This document shows positions 1 to 8,410 of a stretch of 64,000 bases of DNA, piece by piece. Origin of the DNA: Leeuwenhoekiella blandensis MED217 (GTDB lineage Bacteria; Bacteroidota; Bacteroidia; Flavobacteriales; Flavobacteriaceae); NCBI RefSeq assembly GCF_000152985.1, contig NZ_CH672395.1, positions 2,370,262 through 2,434,261 on the forward strand, given 5' to 3'. The notes under the pieces are model-generated. The model had not been told where the DNA came from. It saw only the letters and a program-made list of their open reading frames with translations, and ran no database searches. The translations under genes and the position numbers were made by a program. Each line of letters opens with the position of its first letter. The first letter of the stretch is position 1.

Positions 1-1
1 C

Positions 2-229
2 CGTGAAGGTGATTTTTTCCTTACAGGATTTTCACCGCGAAAGCAGAATCTTTCGGTTTATATTATGCCGGGTTTTAAGCGCTATACAGAATTGCTTCAA
101 CAGCTTGGCAAACATAAAACCGGTGCTTCGTGTCTGTATATCAATAAACTTGCAGACATTGATATTGAGATTCTCAAAAAGCTGATTATCGAATCTGTGG
201 CTTATATGCGTGAGAAATATAAAGTATAA
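2..229 (+). CDS. DUF1801 (YdhG-like) domain protein, 3' end only
   Basis: This is the C-terminal 75 residues of a gene whose start lies before the window. The frame is open from base 2 to the TAA at 227-229. The readable pieces, such as FSPRKQNLSVYIMPGF, LGKHKTG and CLYINKL followed by a helical tail ending YMREKYKV, match the end of the DUF1801 family, small soluble alpha/beta proteins of the YdhG type with no settled function. The family is usually about 130-140 residues long, so roughly half is missing. The +1-shifted reading frame over the same bases encodes nothing recognisable. No terminator is obvious before the next gene. Confidence 0.7.
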   Translation, partial: REGDFFLTGFSPRKQNLSVYIMPGFKRYTELLQQLGKHKTGASCLYINKLADIDIEILKKLIIESVAYMREKYKV

Positions 230-313
230 AGTATCTCAACGTATTTACATTTATACTATGCCAATAAAGCAGCTATTTGCACGTTGACCTACCTACAACT
301 ATATAATTTAACT

Positions 314-1141
314 ATGCGTTTATCCCTTTCTATTCTTATTACAAGTTTAATTTTAGCTAGCTGTGGTTCGGTGAAGAAAGAGAACATCGAGTATTTAGAT
401 ACGGACTATGAAGCTTCCGCAGAAGCTCCTGAGCTTAATATTTTTCAGCCTAAAGATTCTCTTGTGGCTCACGATGTGCTGATTTTTGTTCACGGTGGAA
501 ACTGGAACAGCGGAAATAAAAACACCTACTCGGTACTCGGGCGCAACTTTGCAGGCAAAGATTACCTCACCGTCATTCCCGGCTATACGCTGAGTCCGTA
601 TGCGAATTATGATCAGATGACTCAAGAAATTGCCAAAGCCATCAAATGGACGCACGACAACGCCGAAAAATATGGAGGCGATCCCAACCGAATCTTTTTA
701 ATGGGGCATTCTGCAGGTGGTCATCTTGCTGCACTGGCTGCTATGAATCCTAAATATTTAGAAAACACAGATTATATAAAAGGAATTATTCTCGACGATG
801 CAGCCGGACTCGATATGTATTCTTATTTGCAAGAAAATCCTCCAGGTGAAGAGGAGTATTACAATGTGACTTGGACCACCAATCCCGAAGAATGGAAAAA
901 CGCTTCGCCTTATTATTTTTTAGATGAAAATACACCGCCTATTTTGACCTTGTTGGGGACTAAAACCATTCCGTCACTTTATTATTACAATGATTTATTT
1001 CATAATAAACTGCTCGAGTTTCAGCCTGAAGCGCCACTGCTCATTATGAATAAAAATCATACGGCGATGGTGACGCAATTCTTCAATCCGTTGAGTAAGT
1101 ATTTTAAAGAAATTCAAAATTTCACCTCAAGTATTGAGTAA
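314..1141 (+). CDS. alpha/beta-hydrolase lipoprotein (BD-FAE / carboxylesterase-like)
   Basis: This is a 275-residue serine esterase of the alpha/beta-hydrolase fold. The N-terminus reads MRLSLSILITSLILASCGS, a type II signal peptide with lipobox LASC, so the mature protein is probably a lipoprotein. The oxyanion-hole motif HGGNW and the nucleophile elbow GHSAGG are both present; a C-terminal His (NKNHTAM) and Asp residues could complete the triad. This resembles kynurenine-formamidase and feruloyl-esterase-like enzymes (BD-FAE), but the substrate cannot be read from sequence. An in-frame TTG lies 30 bases upstream at 284; I chose the ATG because it starts the signal peptide directly. The gene is followed by a dispersed repeat and a terminator. 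Confidence 0.8.
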   Translation: MRLSLSILITSLILASCGSVKKENIEYLDTDYEASAEAPELNIFQPKDSLVAHDVLIFVHGGNWNSGNKNTYSVLGRNFAGKDYLTVIPGYTLSPYANYDQMTQEIAKAIKWTHDNAEKYGGDPNRIFLMGHSAGGHLAALAAMNPKYLENTDYIKGIILDDAAGLDMYSYLQENPPGEEEYYNVTWTTNPEEWKNASPYYFLDENTPPILTLLGTKTIPSLYYYNDLFHNKLLEFQPEAPLLIMNKNHTAMVTQFFNPLSKYFKEIQNFTSSIE

Positions 1142-1260
1142 ACTGCCTCCGGGCAAGCCTATCTACCGACAAAGGCAGGCCCACAAGACATTGGTTGAAA
1201 ACGAATTTTTAATTTCGAGACAAGCCGTGGAGTATCAAATCGTTTTGGTGGCGCCAATAA
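1142..1260 (+). repeat. dispersed intergenic repeat, copy A
   Basis: About 119 bases between the esterase stop and a terminator. It shares with copies B (41099-41194) and C (33985-34090) the order AAACTRCCT at the left edge, a GGGCAAG segment (A and B), a GAAAAC/GAAACAAA segment, TTTTTAATTTC-like text, GGAGTATYAAA-like text and the right edge CCAATAAAAAA running into the terminator. Copy A has an extra segment around 1160-1184 that includes ACAAAGGCAGGCC. Read on the minus strand, the order is ndh stop, terminator, repeat. Confidence 0.7.
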
Positions 1261-1290
1261 AAAAGGGACAGTAAAAACTGTCCCTTTTTT
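1261..1290. terminator. bidirectional intrinsic terminator between esterase and ndh
   Basis: AAAAGGGACAGT pairs perfectly with ACTGTCCCTTTT around a four-base A loop. A and T runs flank it on both sides, so it can stop transcription from the plus-strand esterase and the minus-strand ndh. Confidence 0.85.
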
Positions 1291-1291
1291 A

Positions 1292-2587
1292 TTAATCTTC
1301 TTCTGCGATGATCTTGTTCTGTTTAAACGGCCGCACGATAAGTCGGGCTGCTTTATCATAATTGAGATAACTGTAGGTCCAGTTGAAGAAAGTCACCACT
1401 CTATTTCTAAAACCTACCAAAAACCATAAGTGTACAAACATCCAAATAAACCAAGCAAGGAATCCACCAAAGTGAATTTTTCCCATATCGACGACGGCTT
1501 TATTTCTACCTATGGTCGCCATAGAACCTTTATCAAAATACTTAAAAGGTTCTAGCTCCTCTTTACGCAACATTTTTTTGAAGTTCTTCGCCAGATTTTT
1601 TCCCTGCTGAATTGCAGGTTGCGCCAATTGCGGGTAACCTTTTGGGAAATCTTCTGTTTCCATTAATGCGATGTCCCCAATGGCATAAATATTCTGAAAA
1701 CCGGCAACGCGGTTGTATCGATCTACTTTATAACGATTCAGTTTAGGTAAAAGCGAAGTTTCTTCAAAACCATCAATAGAAGCTCCGGTAACCCCGGCAG
1801 ACCATATAAAGGTTGCGGTATCTAAAACAAGATCTCCTTTTGTGGTTACGGTATTATTCTCATAATTTCCCACAAAGGTTTCTAAATGAATCGTCACGCC
1901 CATATCCTCTAAAAACTTCTGTGCCTTTTCTGAAGACTGCGGACTAAATGGCGGCAAAACGCGATCTGCACCTTCTATAAGGTGTATTTCGATCTCACTG
2001 GTATCCATATCAGGATAGTCTGCTTGGAGCACGTTAGAGCGTAATTCTGCTAGAGCACCACTAAGCTCAACACCTGTTGGTCCTGCACCGGCAATAACAA
2101 AACGTAAAAGTTCTTTTCGTTTTACGGGATCTTCGGTTCGATTTGCTTTCTCTAGATTTTCAAACATCAAACTTCTAATATTCAATGCCTGTGGAAGACT
2201 TTTCATCCAAATCGCATTTTCTTCAATAGTTTTATTTCCGAAGAAATTAGTACGCGTTCCAGTGGCGATCACCAGATGGTCATAATGCAAATCACCAATA
2301 TCGGTACGCACTTTTTGAAGTTGGGTATCTATGCGGTGCACTTCAGCAAGCCTGAAATGCATATTTTTTTGTTTCCTTATGATCTTCCTCAAAGGATAAG
2401 CGATGGACTCAGGCTCTAGCCCAGAAGTTGATACTTGATATAAAAGCGGTTGGAATGTGTGAAAATTTCGCTTGTCGAGTAAAACTACTTGATAATCTGT
2501 TTTTTTAAGTTTCTTGATCAGGTTCATGCCTCCAAACCCCCCACCAATTATAACGATGCGCGGTTGGCTAGTTTCAGGAATATTCAT
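1292..2587 (-). CDS. ndh: type II NADH:quinone oxidoreductase (NDH-2)
   Basis: This is a single-subunit, non-proton-pumping NADH dehydrogenase that passes electrons from NADH via FAD to the quinone pool at the inner membrane. The protein is 431 residues, normal for the family. An N-terminal Rossmann motif IVIIGGGFGG (residues 11-20) binds FAD and a second one (VIAGAGPTGVELSGAL, near residue 165) binds NADH. A conserved IYAIGDIA segment lies near residue 300. The C-terminal part contains a hydrophobic and aromatic stretch (GFLAWFIWMFVHLWFLVGF) followed by a basic tail, fitting membrane anchoring. A possible -7 element (TAACTTTG on the minus strand, 2604-2611) lies 17 bases upstream of the ATG. 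Confidence 0.93.
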   Translation of the reverse strand: MNIPETSQPRIVIIGGGFGGMNLIKKLKKTDYQVVLLDKRNFHTFQPLLYQVSTSGLEPESIAYPLRKIIRKQKNMHFRLAEVHRIDTQLQKVRTDIGDLHYDHLVIATGTRTNFFGNKTIEENAIWMKSLPQALNIRSLMFENLEKANRTEDPVKRKELLRFVIAGAGPTGVELSGALAELRSNVLQADYPDMDTSEIEIHLIEGADRVLPPFSPQSSEKAQKFLEDMGVTIHLETFVGNYENNTVTTKGDLVLDTATFIWSAGVTGASIDGFEETSLLPKLNRYKVDRYNRVAGFQNIYAIGDIALMETEDFPKGYPQLAQPAIQQGKNLAKNFKKMLRKEELEPFKYFDKGSMATIGRNKAVVDMGKIHFGGFLAWFIWMFVHLWFLVGFRNRVVTFFNWTYSYLNYDKAARLIVRPFKQNKIIAEED

Positions 2588-2711
2588 GGTAGTTAATTTG
2601 TATCAAAGTTAGCTTACAGCCCTCAGACGATTTAATCTTTATCATTATTTTAGCAATAGCTGTAACATATTACCTCGCTTATGTACAAATAAGTCAACTA
2701 ACAATTTAATA

Positions 2712-3206
2712 TTGGATCCGCAACTTGAAAAACAATTTGTAACTCAGCTTGAAGCCAATCAAAACATTGTGCATAAAATTTGCCGATTGTATACGCACGA
2801 TCAGGAATCGCACAATGATTTGTTTCAGGAGATAACTATTCAATTATTTAAAGCATATCCAAAATTTAGAGGTGACTCTAAGTTTACCACCTGGATGTAT
2901 CGTGTGGCGCTTAATACAGCAATCACCCTTTATCGTAAATCTAAGAGAAGGATTAAAACTCAAGATTACGACAATGTGATGTTCAAAATAGCCAGTACCG
3001 ATTATGATGATACTATAGAAGAACAATTAAAATTAATGTACTCGGCTATCCGGCAGCTTAACGATATTGACAAAGCGCTGGTGTTTCTTTACCTGGAAGA
3101 CAAACCGTATAGCGAAATTTCTGAAACTTTAGGTATTACTGAGGTGAATGCCAGAGTTAAAATGAACCGGGTTAAAGGAAAGTTGAAAGACTTATTAAAG
3201 GTGTAG
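2712..3206 (+). CDS. ECF-type RNA polymerase sigma factor
   Basis: This 164-residue sigma-70 family protein has only regions 2 and 4. Region 2 is seen as HNDLFQEITIQLFKAYPKF and STWMYRVALNTA-like text (residues about 35-75). Region 4 is the helix-turn-helix near the C-terminus (LEDKPYSEISETLGITEVNARVKMNRVKGKLK). No ATG precedes the conserved start in this frame, so translation probably begins at TTG 2712; the nearby ATG at 2680 runs into a stop after three codons. The next gene follows after 4 bases and encodes a membrane protein, the usual arrangement for a sigma factor with an anti-sigma or sensor partner. Confidence 0.88.
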   Translation: MDPQLEKQFVTQLEANQNIVHKICRLYTHDQESHNDLFQEITIQLFKAYPKFRGDSKFTTWMYRVALNTAITLYRKSKRRIKTQDYDNVMFKIASTDYDDTIEEQLKLMYSAIRQLNDIDKALVFLYLEDKPYSEISETLGITEVNARVKMNRVKGKLKDLLKV

Positions 3207-3210
3207 TACG

Positions 3211-3852
3211 ATGGATGAATTAGATTTTTTAAAAAAAGACTGGAAGCGCCAGGAGGCCGAACTTCCTAAGGTTAGTGTAGAAAGCATCTACACTATGATA
3301 CATAAACGCTCATCCTCTTTGATGAAGTGGATTTTGTACGTCTCTATTTTTGAATTTGTCTTATGGACAATTCTCAACGTGACAACCGTCAACGCTGAAA
3401 CCTTAGAGACCTTAAGACAGATACATTTATATGAGTTTGAGATCGTAGGTATCGTTTTACAATATGCCGTTTTAGGTGTTTTTATATTCTTGTTCTATAA
3501 GAATTATAAAGATGTACAAACAACAGACAATACCAAGCAGTTGATGCGTCGAATTCTTAGAGTAAGGCGTACCGTAAATTTCTATGTAGCGTACAATCTT
3601 ATTCTTTTCTTCATCATAGGTATGGTTGTGTTTATCGCTATGCTGAATTTTGATCCTAAGTTTAATGATATCATGATTCAGGCTGAAGACGGCAGTGAGA
3701 CCATTCCTCTGAGTTTTGTCGCTTTATTTGTCGTATGCCTGCTGGTATTAGTGGCTATGCTTTGGGGCTTTTACAAATTACTTTACGGCATTCTATTAGG
3801 GCGTCTAAAACGCAACTATAAAGAATTAAGCAAACTAGAATTACGGGATTAG
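3211..3852 (+). CDS. membrane protein, likely regulatory partner of the ECF sigma factor
   Basis: A 213-residue protein with a short cytoplasmic N-terminus (MDELDFLKKDWKRQEAELPKV) and about four predicted membrane helices: near residues 40-60, 80-98, 122-148 and 168-195. I recognise no catalytic domain. It follows the sigma gene by 4 bases and is certainly cotranscribed with it. The layout fits the small membrane proteins encoded after ECF sigma genes in Bacteroidetes, where the N-terminal cytoplasmic segment may hold the sigma factor. The anti-sigma role is inferred from context only; no zinc-binding anti-sigma motif (HxxxCxxC) is visible. Confidence 0.6.
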   Translation: MDELDFLKKDWKRQEAELPKVSVESIYTMIHKRSSSLMKWILYVSIFEFVLWTILNVTTVNAETLETLRQIHLYEFEIVGIVLQYAVLGVFIFLFYKNYKDVQTTDNTKQLMRRILRVRRTVNFYVAYNLILFFIIGMVVFIAMLNFDPKFNDIMIQAEDGSETIPLSFVALFVVCLLVLVAMLWGFYKLLYGILLGRLKRNYKELSKLELRD

Positions 3853-3877
3853 ATCTCGATTAAATTCAGTTAAAACA

Positions 3878-3909
3878 AAAGCCTGTTTCTACCGAGACAG
3901 GCTTTCTTT
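3878..3909 (+). terminator. intrinsic terminator after the sigma factor operon
   Basis: AAAGCCTGT pairs with ACAGGCTTT across a ten-base loop, followed by a T-rich stretch. It lies 26 bases after the stop of the membrane partner gene. Confidence 0.8.
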
Positions 3910-4011
3910 ATGCTCAAAGGTTTCCAAAATCAAAATTTACATTGCCTCAAGGCCACAAAGATTTAAGAAAATCATAATCTTTTTTAGCGCACCTTTAACA
4001 AGGCCTCGACT

Positions 4012-4019
4012 TATTTTTG
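4012..4019 (+). promoter_or_regulatory. -7 promoter element ahead of the dikinase-like gene
   Basis: TATTTTTG matches the Bacteroidetes -7 consensus TAnnTTTG and lies 16 bases before the ATG. I see no clear TTTG -33 partner, so confidence is moderate. Confidence 0.45.
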
Positions 4020-4035
4020 TGACAAACAACCTATT

Positions 4036-6945
4036 ATGCCCAAAACACTACCTGCGCTGTATTTTTTCCTTTTTGTAGTAGCTTCATTTTCACTTCAAGC
4101 TCAAGAATATACTACATCAACAATTAAGCAAACGATACAGGATTTTAAAAAGGATCCTCGTGGTCCCTATTTGCGTATCCGTTGGTTTTGTGAAGATGGT
4201 ACGATGCGTGAACCCAAAGATCCTTGTCCAGAGGGTGTTGACGGCATACAGCACGCAAGCTACAAGAGCATTACAGAGGATTTAGCCGAAAAAAATCATC
4301 TATTTTTTGGTGAAATTTTAGCCGCCGCAGAACATAACGAGTTTTGGGACGAGGCCAATCAACAAAGCAGATTGAAACAATACCAGCTTAATAAATATTT
4401 ACAAAGTGTAGATAATGGTTGGATTCTGGAAAAAGCACAATATTACCGTGGTGCAATTCAATCTGAAGATGAAGAAGCCTGGGGCATCGAATTTTATGAA
4501 TGGCTTTTGAAAGATGACGCCCGCTTAGAAAAAAATTATTACCTCATTAGACAATCGCTAAAAGACATTCCTCATTCTGGTGACGACAATATCGCACAGC
4601 GTATGCGCAGTGAGTCAAAAGTGATCGCGGAAGAATTTCCTGAGTTTATGGATGTTCGCGTAAAAATTCACGGCCAGCCCGAAGTAAGCGACCTTGCTCT
4701 TGTGCAAAATTTCCGTCAGGAATATAACGACGAACTTACTCCGGAGCTTAAAGAGCAATTTGATGCGCTTGTCGCTACACTGAATGAGTACTATTCTCCA
4801 ATCAACTTAGAGCGCTTAAAAAATGAGGTTTCAAGTATTAAAGGAGAATTTGACGTTAAATCGCAATTGCTTGATTTTACTACAGATTTTGACAACAATA
4901 CACCCGCATACAACATCATCCCCGAGATCAGTGATCTTTTGTGCAACATTAGAACACAGATCACTCAGGTAAAAAAGGCTTCAGAACGCCTCACTCTTTT
5001 AGATGTATCCTTAAAACTAGAAGAAATGCTGCTGAAAAAAACAGCCGACTGGGAACCTGAAGACCTTCGTGAGTTACTAGAAAAAAACTATTATTTGAGT
5101 TATGCTACTGCCGGCACCGGACTTTTAGAAGTTTGGGAATGGGAAGAAGTAGCTTCGGTTATTGCTCCTATAAATTACACTACGGTTTCCTTGGCAGAAT
5201 TGAATTCCATTTTAAATACTTCGCGTAGCATTGTGCAATGGAGTGCTGCGATGGCTAAAGCAAATTACGACGAAGTGGTAGCAAAATACACCGAATTTGA
5301 ACCGCTTGCCGCGGGCTTTATTGATGATCGCGTGCGATCGTCGGTAGCGCTTCCGTTAGGAAAAACCGTAAGCGAGTTGGGTGATTTTATTTCAACCAAA
5401 TCAAACCTAGAAAACGATGTGATGCAAATTGATGAGCAAAGCGCTATTCACGGGTTGAATCCGGGATACGCGATGGGCGAATTGGTTGTCGTCTCAGGAA
5501 ATCCGGATGCGGTCGAAGTTTCAAATAAAAAGATCTACATCTTCAAGCGTCCACCTTCAGACCTAAAACCTGTGGCAGGAATCGCTACGGTAGATGAAGG
5601 GAACCTAGTTTCTCACGTACAGCTGCTCGCGCGTAACTTGGGCATTCCTAACGCAGCTGTAAGCGATAAAAATTTAGAAGATCTTGAAGCCTTTAATGGG
5701 AAAGACGTATTCTATGCCGTTTCAAGTAAGGGAACCGTGATCCTAAAACTCGCTGCTGCAATGACTTCTGAAGAACAAGCTTTATTTTCTACCGAAGAGC
5801 GCAATCAATCTAAAATTGCCGTTCCTATCGAAAAAATACAGCTAGACAAAAAGAGCATTCTCAATATGCGTGATATTGATGCTTCGGCCAGCGGAATCCT
5901 TTCTGGGCCCAAAGCTGCTAATCTGGGGCAACTCAAACAAATGTTTCCTGATCACGTGGTTGAAGGGCTCGTGATTCCTTTTGGAATTTTTAGAGATCAC
6001 ATGAATTTACCAATGCCTGGTCAGGGAAAAAGTTACTGGGAGTTTTTAACTGAAATGTTTCAAACTGCCGAAGCAAAACGAAAAGCAGGAACTCCAGAGT
6101 CGCAAGTGGTCGATTATCAACTCGCCAAGCTTGCTACTTTAAGAGAGGCGATCAATGCTATGGAATTGAAACCTTCATTCGTTACTGAATTGCGCAACGC
6201 CTTCTCTTCTATTTTTGGAAAACCTATAGGGCAAGCCCCTGTGTTTTTGCGCAGTGACACTAATATGGAAGACTTAGAAGAATTTACCGGTGCTGGTTTA
6301 AATTTGACGCTTTTTAACGTAGTTGAAGAACAAAAGATCTTAGATGGTATCAAAAAAGTATGGGCATCTCCGTACACCGAGCGAAGTTTCAAATGGCGCC
6401 AGGTTTACCTTTCAAATCCTGAAAATGTATTCCCTTCCATTCTTGTGATTCCAAGCGTAGATGTAGATTATAGTGGTGTGATGATCACCAAAGGAATCAA
6501 TGAAGGAACTGAGAAAGATCTTACCGTTGCCTTTAGTCGTGGTGCCGGTGGAGCCGTAGATGGTCAGGCTGCCGAAACCCGATTGGTAACCTCAACAGAA
6601 AGCAAGTTACTCGCACCTGCTCGTCAACCGGATTTCATTCGTTTACCCGCATCAGGCGGAACTAAAGCCTATCAAACAGCTTTTGAATCTTCAATTCTCA
6701 ACGAAAAAAATATTCAAAGCCTAAGAGAGGTCGCAGAGGAAATTCGTACCAAAATACCGCAAGAGACCAATAGCAATCCCAATTCAGCCTATGATGTAGA
6801 ATTAGGGTTCCAAAATGACAAATTGTGGCTATTTCAAATACGTCCTTTTGTTGAAAATAAAAATGCTTTGAGCAATGGATATCTTGATTCTATAGCTCCA
6901 AAAACAAATCCAGACGAATATATAGAGATGGACAGTAAACTCTAA
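4036..6945 (+). CDS. exported dikinase-like protein: phosphohistidine swivel domain plus PPDK/PEP-synthase ATP-grasp domain
   Basis: This 969-residue protein has a signal peptide (MPKTLPALYFFLFVVASFSLQAQ), so it should leave the cytoplasm. Residues about 25-460 form a helical region I do not recognise. A phosphohistidine-type swivel domain follows (about 474-575) with His527 in NLVSHVQLLARNLGIPN, the same SHxxxxAR pattern as in pyruvate phosphate dikinase and glucan water dikinase. The C-terminal part (about 610-940) is a PPDK_N ATP-grasp domain with RSDTNMED (739-746), the acidic YDVELGF and QIRPF (934-938), all typical ATP-site residues. Swivel before ATP-grasp is the order of glucan water dikinases, the reverse of PEP synthase. 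The active-site residues look intact. Substrate and source of ATP outside the cytoplasm are unknown. A serine hydrolase follows 41 bases later. Confidence 0.72.
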   Translation: MPKTLPALYFFLFVVASFSLQAQEYTTSTIKQTIQDFKKDPRGPYLRIRWFCEDGTMREPKDPCPEGVDGIQHASYKSITEDLAEKNHLFFGEILAAAEHNEFWDEANQQSRLKQYQLNKYLQSVDNGWILEKAQYYRGAIQSEDEEAWGIEFYEWLLKDDARLEKNYYLIRQSLKDIPHSGDDNIAQRMRSESKVIAEEFPEFMDVRVKIHGQPEVSDLALVQNFRQEYNDELTPELKEQFDALVATLNEYYSPINLERLKNEVSSIKGEFDVKSQLLDFTTDFDNNTPAYNIIPEISDLLCNIRTQITQVKKASERLTLLDVSLKLEEMLLKKTADWEPEDLRELLEKNYYLSYATAGTGLLEVWEWEEVASVIAPINYTTVSLAELNSILNTSRSIVQWSAAMAKANYDEVVAKYTEFEPLAAGFIDDRVRSSVALPLGKTVSELGDFISTKSNLENDVMQIDEQSAIHGLNPGYAMGELVVVSGNPDAVEVSNKKIYIFKRPPSDLKPVAGIATVDEGNLVSHVQLLARNLGIPNAAVSDKNLEDLEAFNGKDVFYAVSSKGTVILKLAAAMTSEEQALFSTEERNQSKIAVPIEKIQLDKKSILNMRDIDASASGILSGPKAANLGQLKQMFPDHVVEGLVIPFGIFRDHMNLPMPGQGKSYWEFLTEMFQTAEAKRKAGTPESQVVDYQLAKLATLREAINAMELKPSFVTELRNAFSSIFGKPIGQAPVFLRSDTNMEDLEEFTGAGLNLTLFNVVEEQKILDGIKKVWASPYTERSFKWRQVYLSNPENVFPSILVIPSVDVDYSGVMITKGINEGTEKDLTVAFSRGAGGAVDGQAAETRLVTSTESKLLAPARQPDFIRLPASGGTKAYQTAFESSILNEKNIQSLREVAEEIRTKIPQETNSNPNSAYDVELGFQNDKLWLFQIRPFVENKNALSNGYLDSIAPKTNPDEYIEMDSKL

Positions 6946-6986
6946 GTTTTCTGCAATCTCTTCAAATATTCTTATAAAAATCAACT

Positions 6987-8279
6987 ATGAAAAAATTATT
7001 ATTCTGCATACCGGTAGTACTTTTAGCATTAGCATTTGCCACGCCTAAAAGCTTCTACCCTATTGATGGCTATGAACGCACTGGGATAGATCGCCTTGCT
7101 TATTTGCAAAAATTGGTACAAGATAGCGTCGCCTATAATCGCATTCCACCCGGAGCTTATTATTCTATAGATGATATCAAACTGCGACTTACTCAAAAAA
7201 GAGACAGCGCTATAACCTATATGCAGGATGATCCAGAACTTCAGAAGAAAATTGGCGGATTGTTTTACGGTTTAGATCAAAGCTATTCGATTTCGGTATT
7301 AGATATGACAGACAGTACCAATCTTAAATACGCTTCGCGCAACGAAACCCGAGGATACCAACCTGGAAGTGTGGGAAAATTAGCTATTCTTATTGCAATG
7401 TTTGATCAGCTTGAAAAATTATGTCCGGATGATTGGGGAGCTCGATTGAATTTACTCAAGTACAAGCGCGTAAAAGGTGGACCTTTTGCTGTTTACGATC
7501 ACCATACCATTCCTGTTTATGATATTGAACAAGATAAATTAACACGCAGAACGGCACGCGAAGATGATGTTTTTAGCCTTTATGAATGGATCGATCATAT
7601 GGTTGCCGTAAGTAATAACGGCGCTGCCAGTGTGGTGTATCGCGAAGCATTATTGCTGAAGGTTTTTGGTGAAAAATACTTTGACCTTACCGATGAAGAA
7701 GCTATGCAGTGGTTTAAAGATACAGACCGTGGCGAAGTAACCCGACTGGCCAATGAGGTTGTTAACGAACCCTTGAGAGCCATGGGCATCACCGAAGATG
7801 AGTGGAGACTGGGTGGCTTTTTTACTAATGGAGGTGAACGTTATGTAGGTCGTATGGGAGGTAGCATTGGCTCTCCTAAAGGCTTGATGAAGTTTTTAAT
7901 AAATCTGGAACAAGGGAAAGCCGTTGATTCGCTTTCTAGTCTTGAGATGAAACGCATTATGTATCAAACCGAACGTCGTATACGCTATGCTTATTCGCAC
8001 GATCTGGATTCAGCTGCTGTTTACTTTAAAAGCGGAAGTTTTTATAAATGTGATAAGAGCAAAGGTCCTTGCGGCGACTATGCAGGAAACGTATTTAATT
8101 ATATGAATTCGGTGATTATTGTAGAGCATCCTGATGATGGGCCCAAGTATATCGTATGTCTGATGACCAATGTTTTGGGTAAAAATTCGGCTACAGATCA
8201 TATGTATCTGGCAGGACGTATTGATAAAGCCTTGCAAGAACAAGTTGCTCAAAGCAGAGCGACAACTACAGGTCAATAA
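6987..8279 (+). CDS. secreted serine hydrolase of the class A beta-lactamase fold
   Basis: This 430-residue protein starts with a signal peptide (MKKLLFCIPVVLLALAFATPKS). The three beta-lactamase/PBP active-site motifs are in order: SVGK at 128-131 (SxxK), SNN at 209-211 (SxN) and KSG at 348-350 (KTG box). The protein is much longer than a class A beta-lactamase (about 290) and has an insertion between the first two motifs. A role on peptidoglycan or another amide or ester substrate is as likely as beta-lactam hydrolysis. It probably shares a transcript with the dikinase-like gene upstream. A second, shorter serine hydrolase of the same fold lies at 12589-13527. Confidence 0.78.
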   Translation: MKKLLFCIPVVLLALAFATPKSFYPIDGYERTGIDRLAYLQKLVQDSVAYNRIPPGAYYSIDDIKLRLTQKRDSAITYMQDDPELQKKIGGLFYGLDQSYSISVLDMTDSTNLKYASRNETRGYQPGSVGKLAILIAMFDQLEKLCPDDWGARLNLLKYKRVKGGPFAVYDHHTIPVYDIEQDKLTRRTAREDDVFSLYEWIDHMVAVSNNGAASVVYREALLLKVFGEKYFDLTDEEAMQWFKDTDRGEVTRLANEVVNEPLRAMGITEDEWRLGGFFTNGGERYVGRMGGSIGSPKGLMKFLINLEQGKAVDSLSSLEMKRIMYQTERRIRYAYSHDLDSAAVYFKSGSFYKCDKSKGPCGDYAGNVFNYMNSVIIVEHPDDGPKYIVCLMTNVLGKNSATDHMYLAGRIDKALQEQVAQSRATTTGQ

Positions 8280-8302
8280 AACTAATTATATTTAAAATCT
8301 CG

Positions 8303-8335
8303 AAAACCGACGGTGTGTAACTGTCGGTTTTTTTA
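8303..8335 (+). terminator. intrinsic terminator after the serine hydrolase
   Basis: AAAACCGAC pairs with GTCGGTTTT across an eleven-base loop and is followed by more Ts. It closes the dikinase/serine hydrolase unit. Confidence 0.85.
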
Positions 8336-8349
8336 TATCGGCTTTAACC

Positions 8350-8377
8350 TTTGTCATCTGATAAATAGCTACATTTA
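8350..8377 (+). promoter_or_regulatory. promoter of the DoxX-gpx-ohrR operon
   Basis: TTTG (8350-8353) and TACATTTA (8370-8377, one mismatch to TAnnTTTG) are 16 bases apart. Transcription would start near 8383, which argues against the in-frame GTG at 8384 and for the ATG at 8411. Confidence 0.4.
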
Positions 8378-8386
8378 CATCGTGTG

Positions 8387-8397
8387 CGATTTAATCG
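8387..8397. promoter_or_regulatory. candidate operator for the OhrR-type regulator
   Basis: CGATTTAATCG is an 11-base dyad with a single central base. It lies just downstream of the predicted transcription start of an operon that ends with a MarR/OhrR gene, a place where MarR-family repressors commonly bind. Only one such dyad is seen, so this is a suggestion. Confidence 0.3.
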
Positions 8398-8410
8398 TAA
8401 AAGATATATT

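Noticed and set aside
3-185. 60-codon frame at the window start beginning MKVIFSLQDF
   Set aside because: It is the shifted frame of the DUF1801 gene end, whose translation in the other frame is recognisable.
1159-1359. 66-codon minus-strand frame downstream of ndh
   Set aside because: It runs through the terminator and the dispersed repeat and overlaps the ndh end; the translation has no gene-like features.
7351-8030. Beta-lactamase motifs as an antibiotic resistance gene
   Set aside because: The two SxxK/SxN/KSG proteins lack an obvious class A omega-loop ExxLN and are far from the usual length in one case; they sit in operons with unrelated envelope genes.
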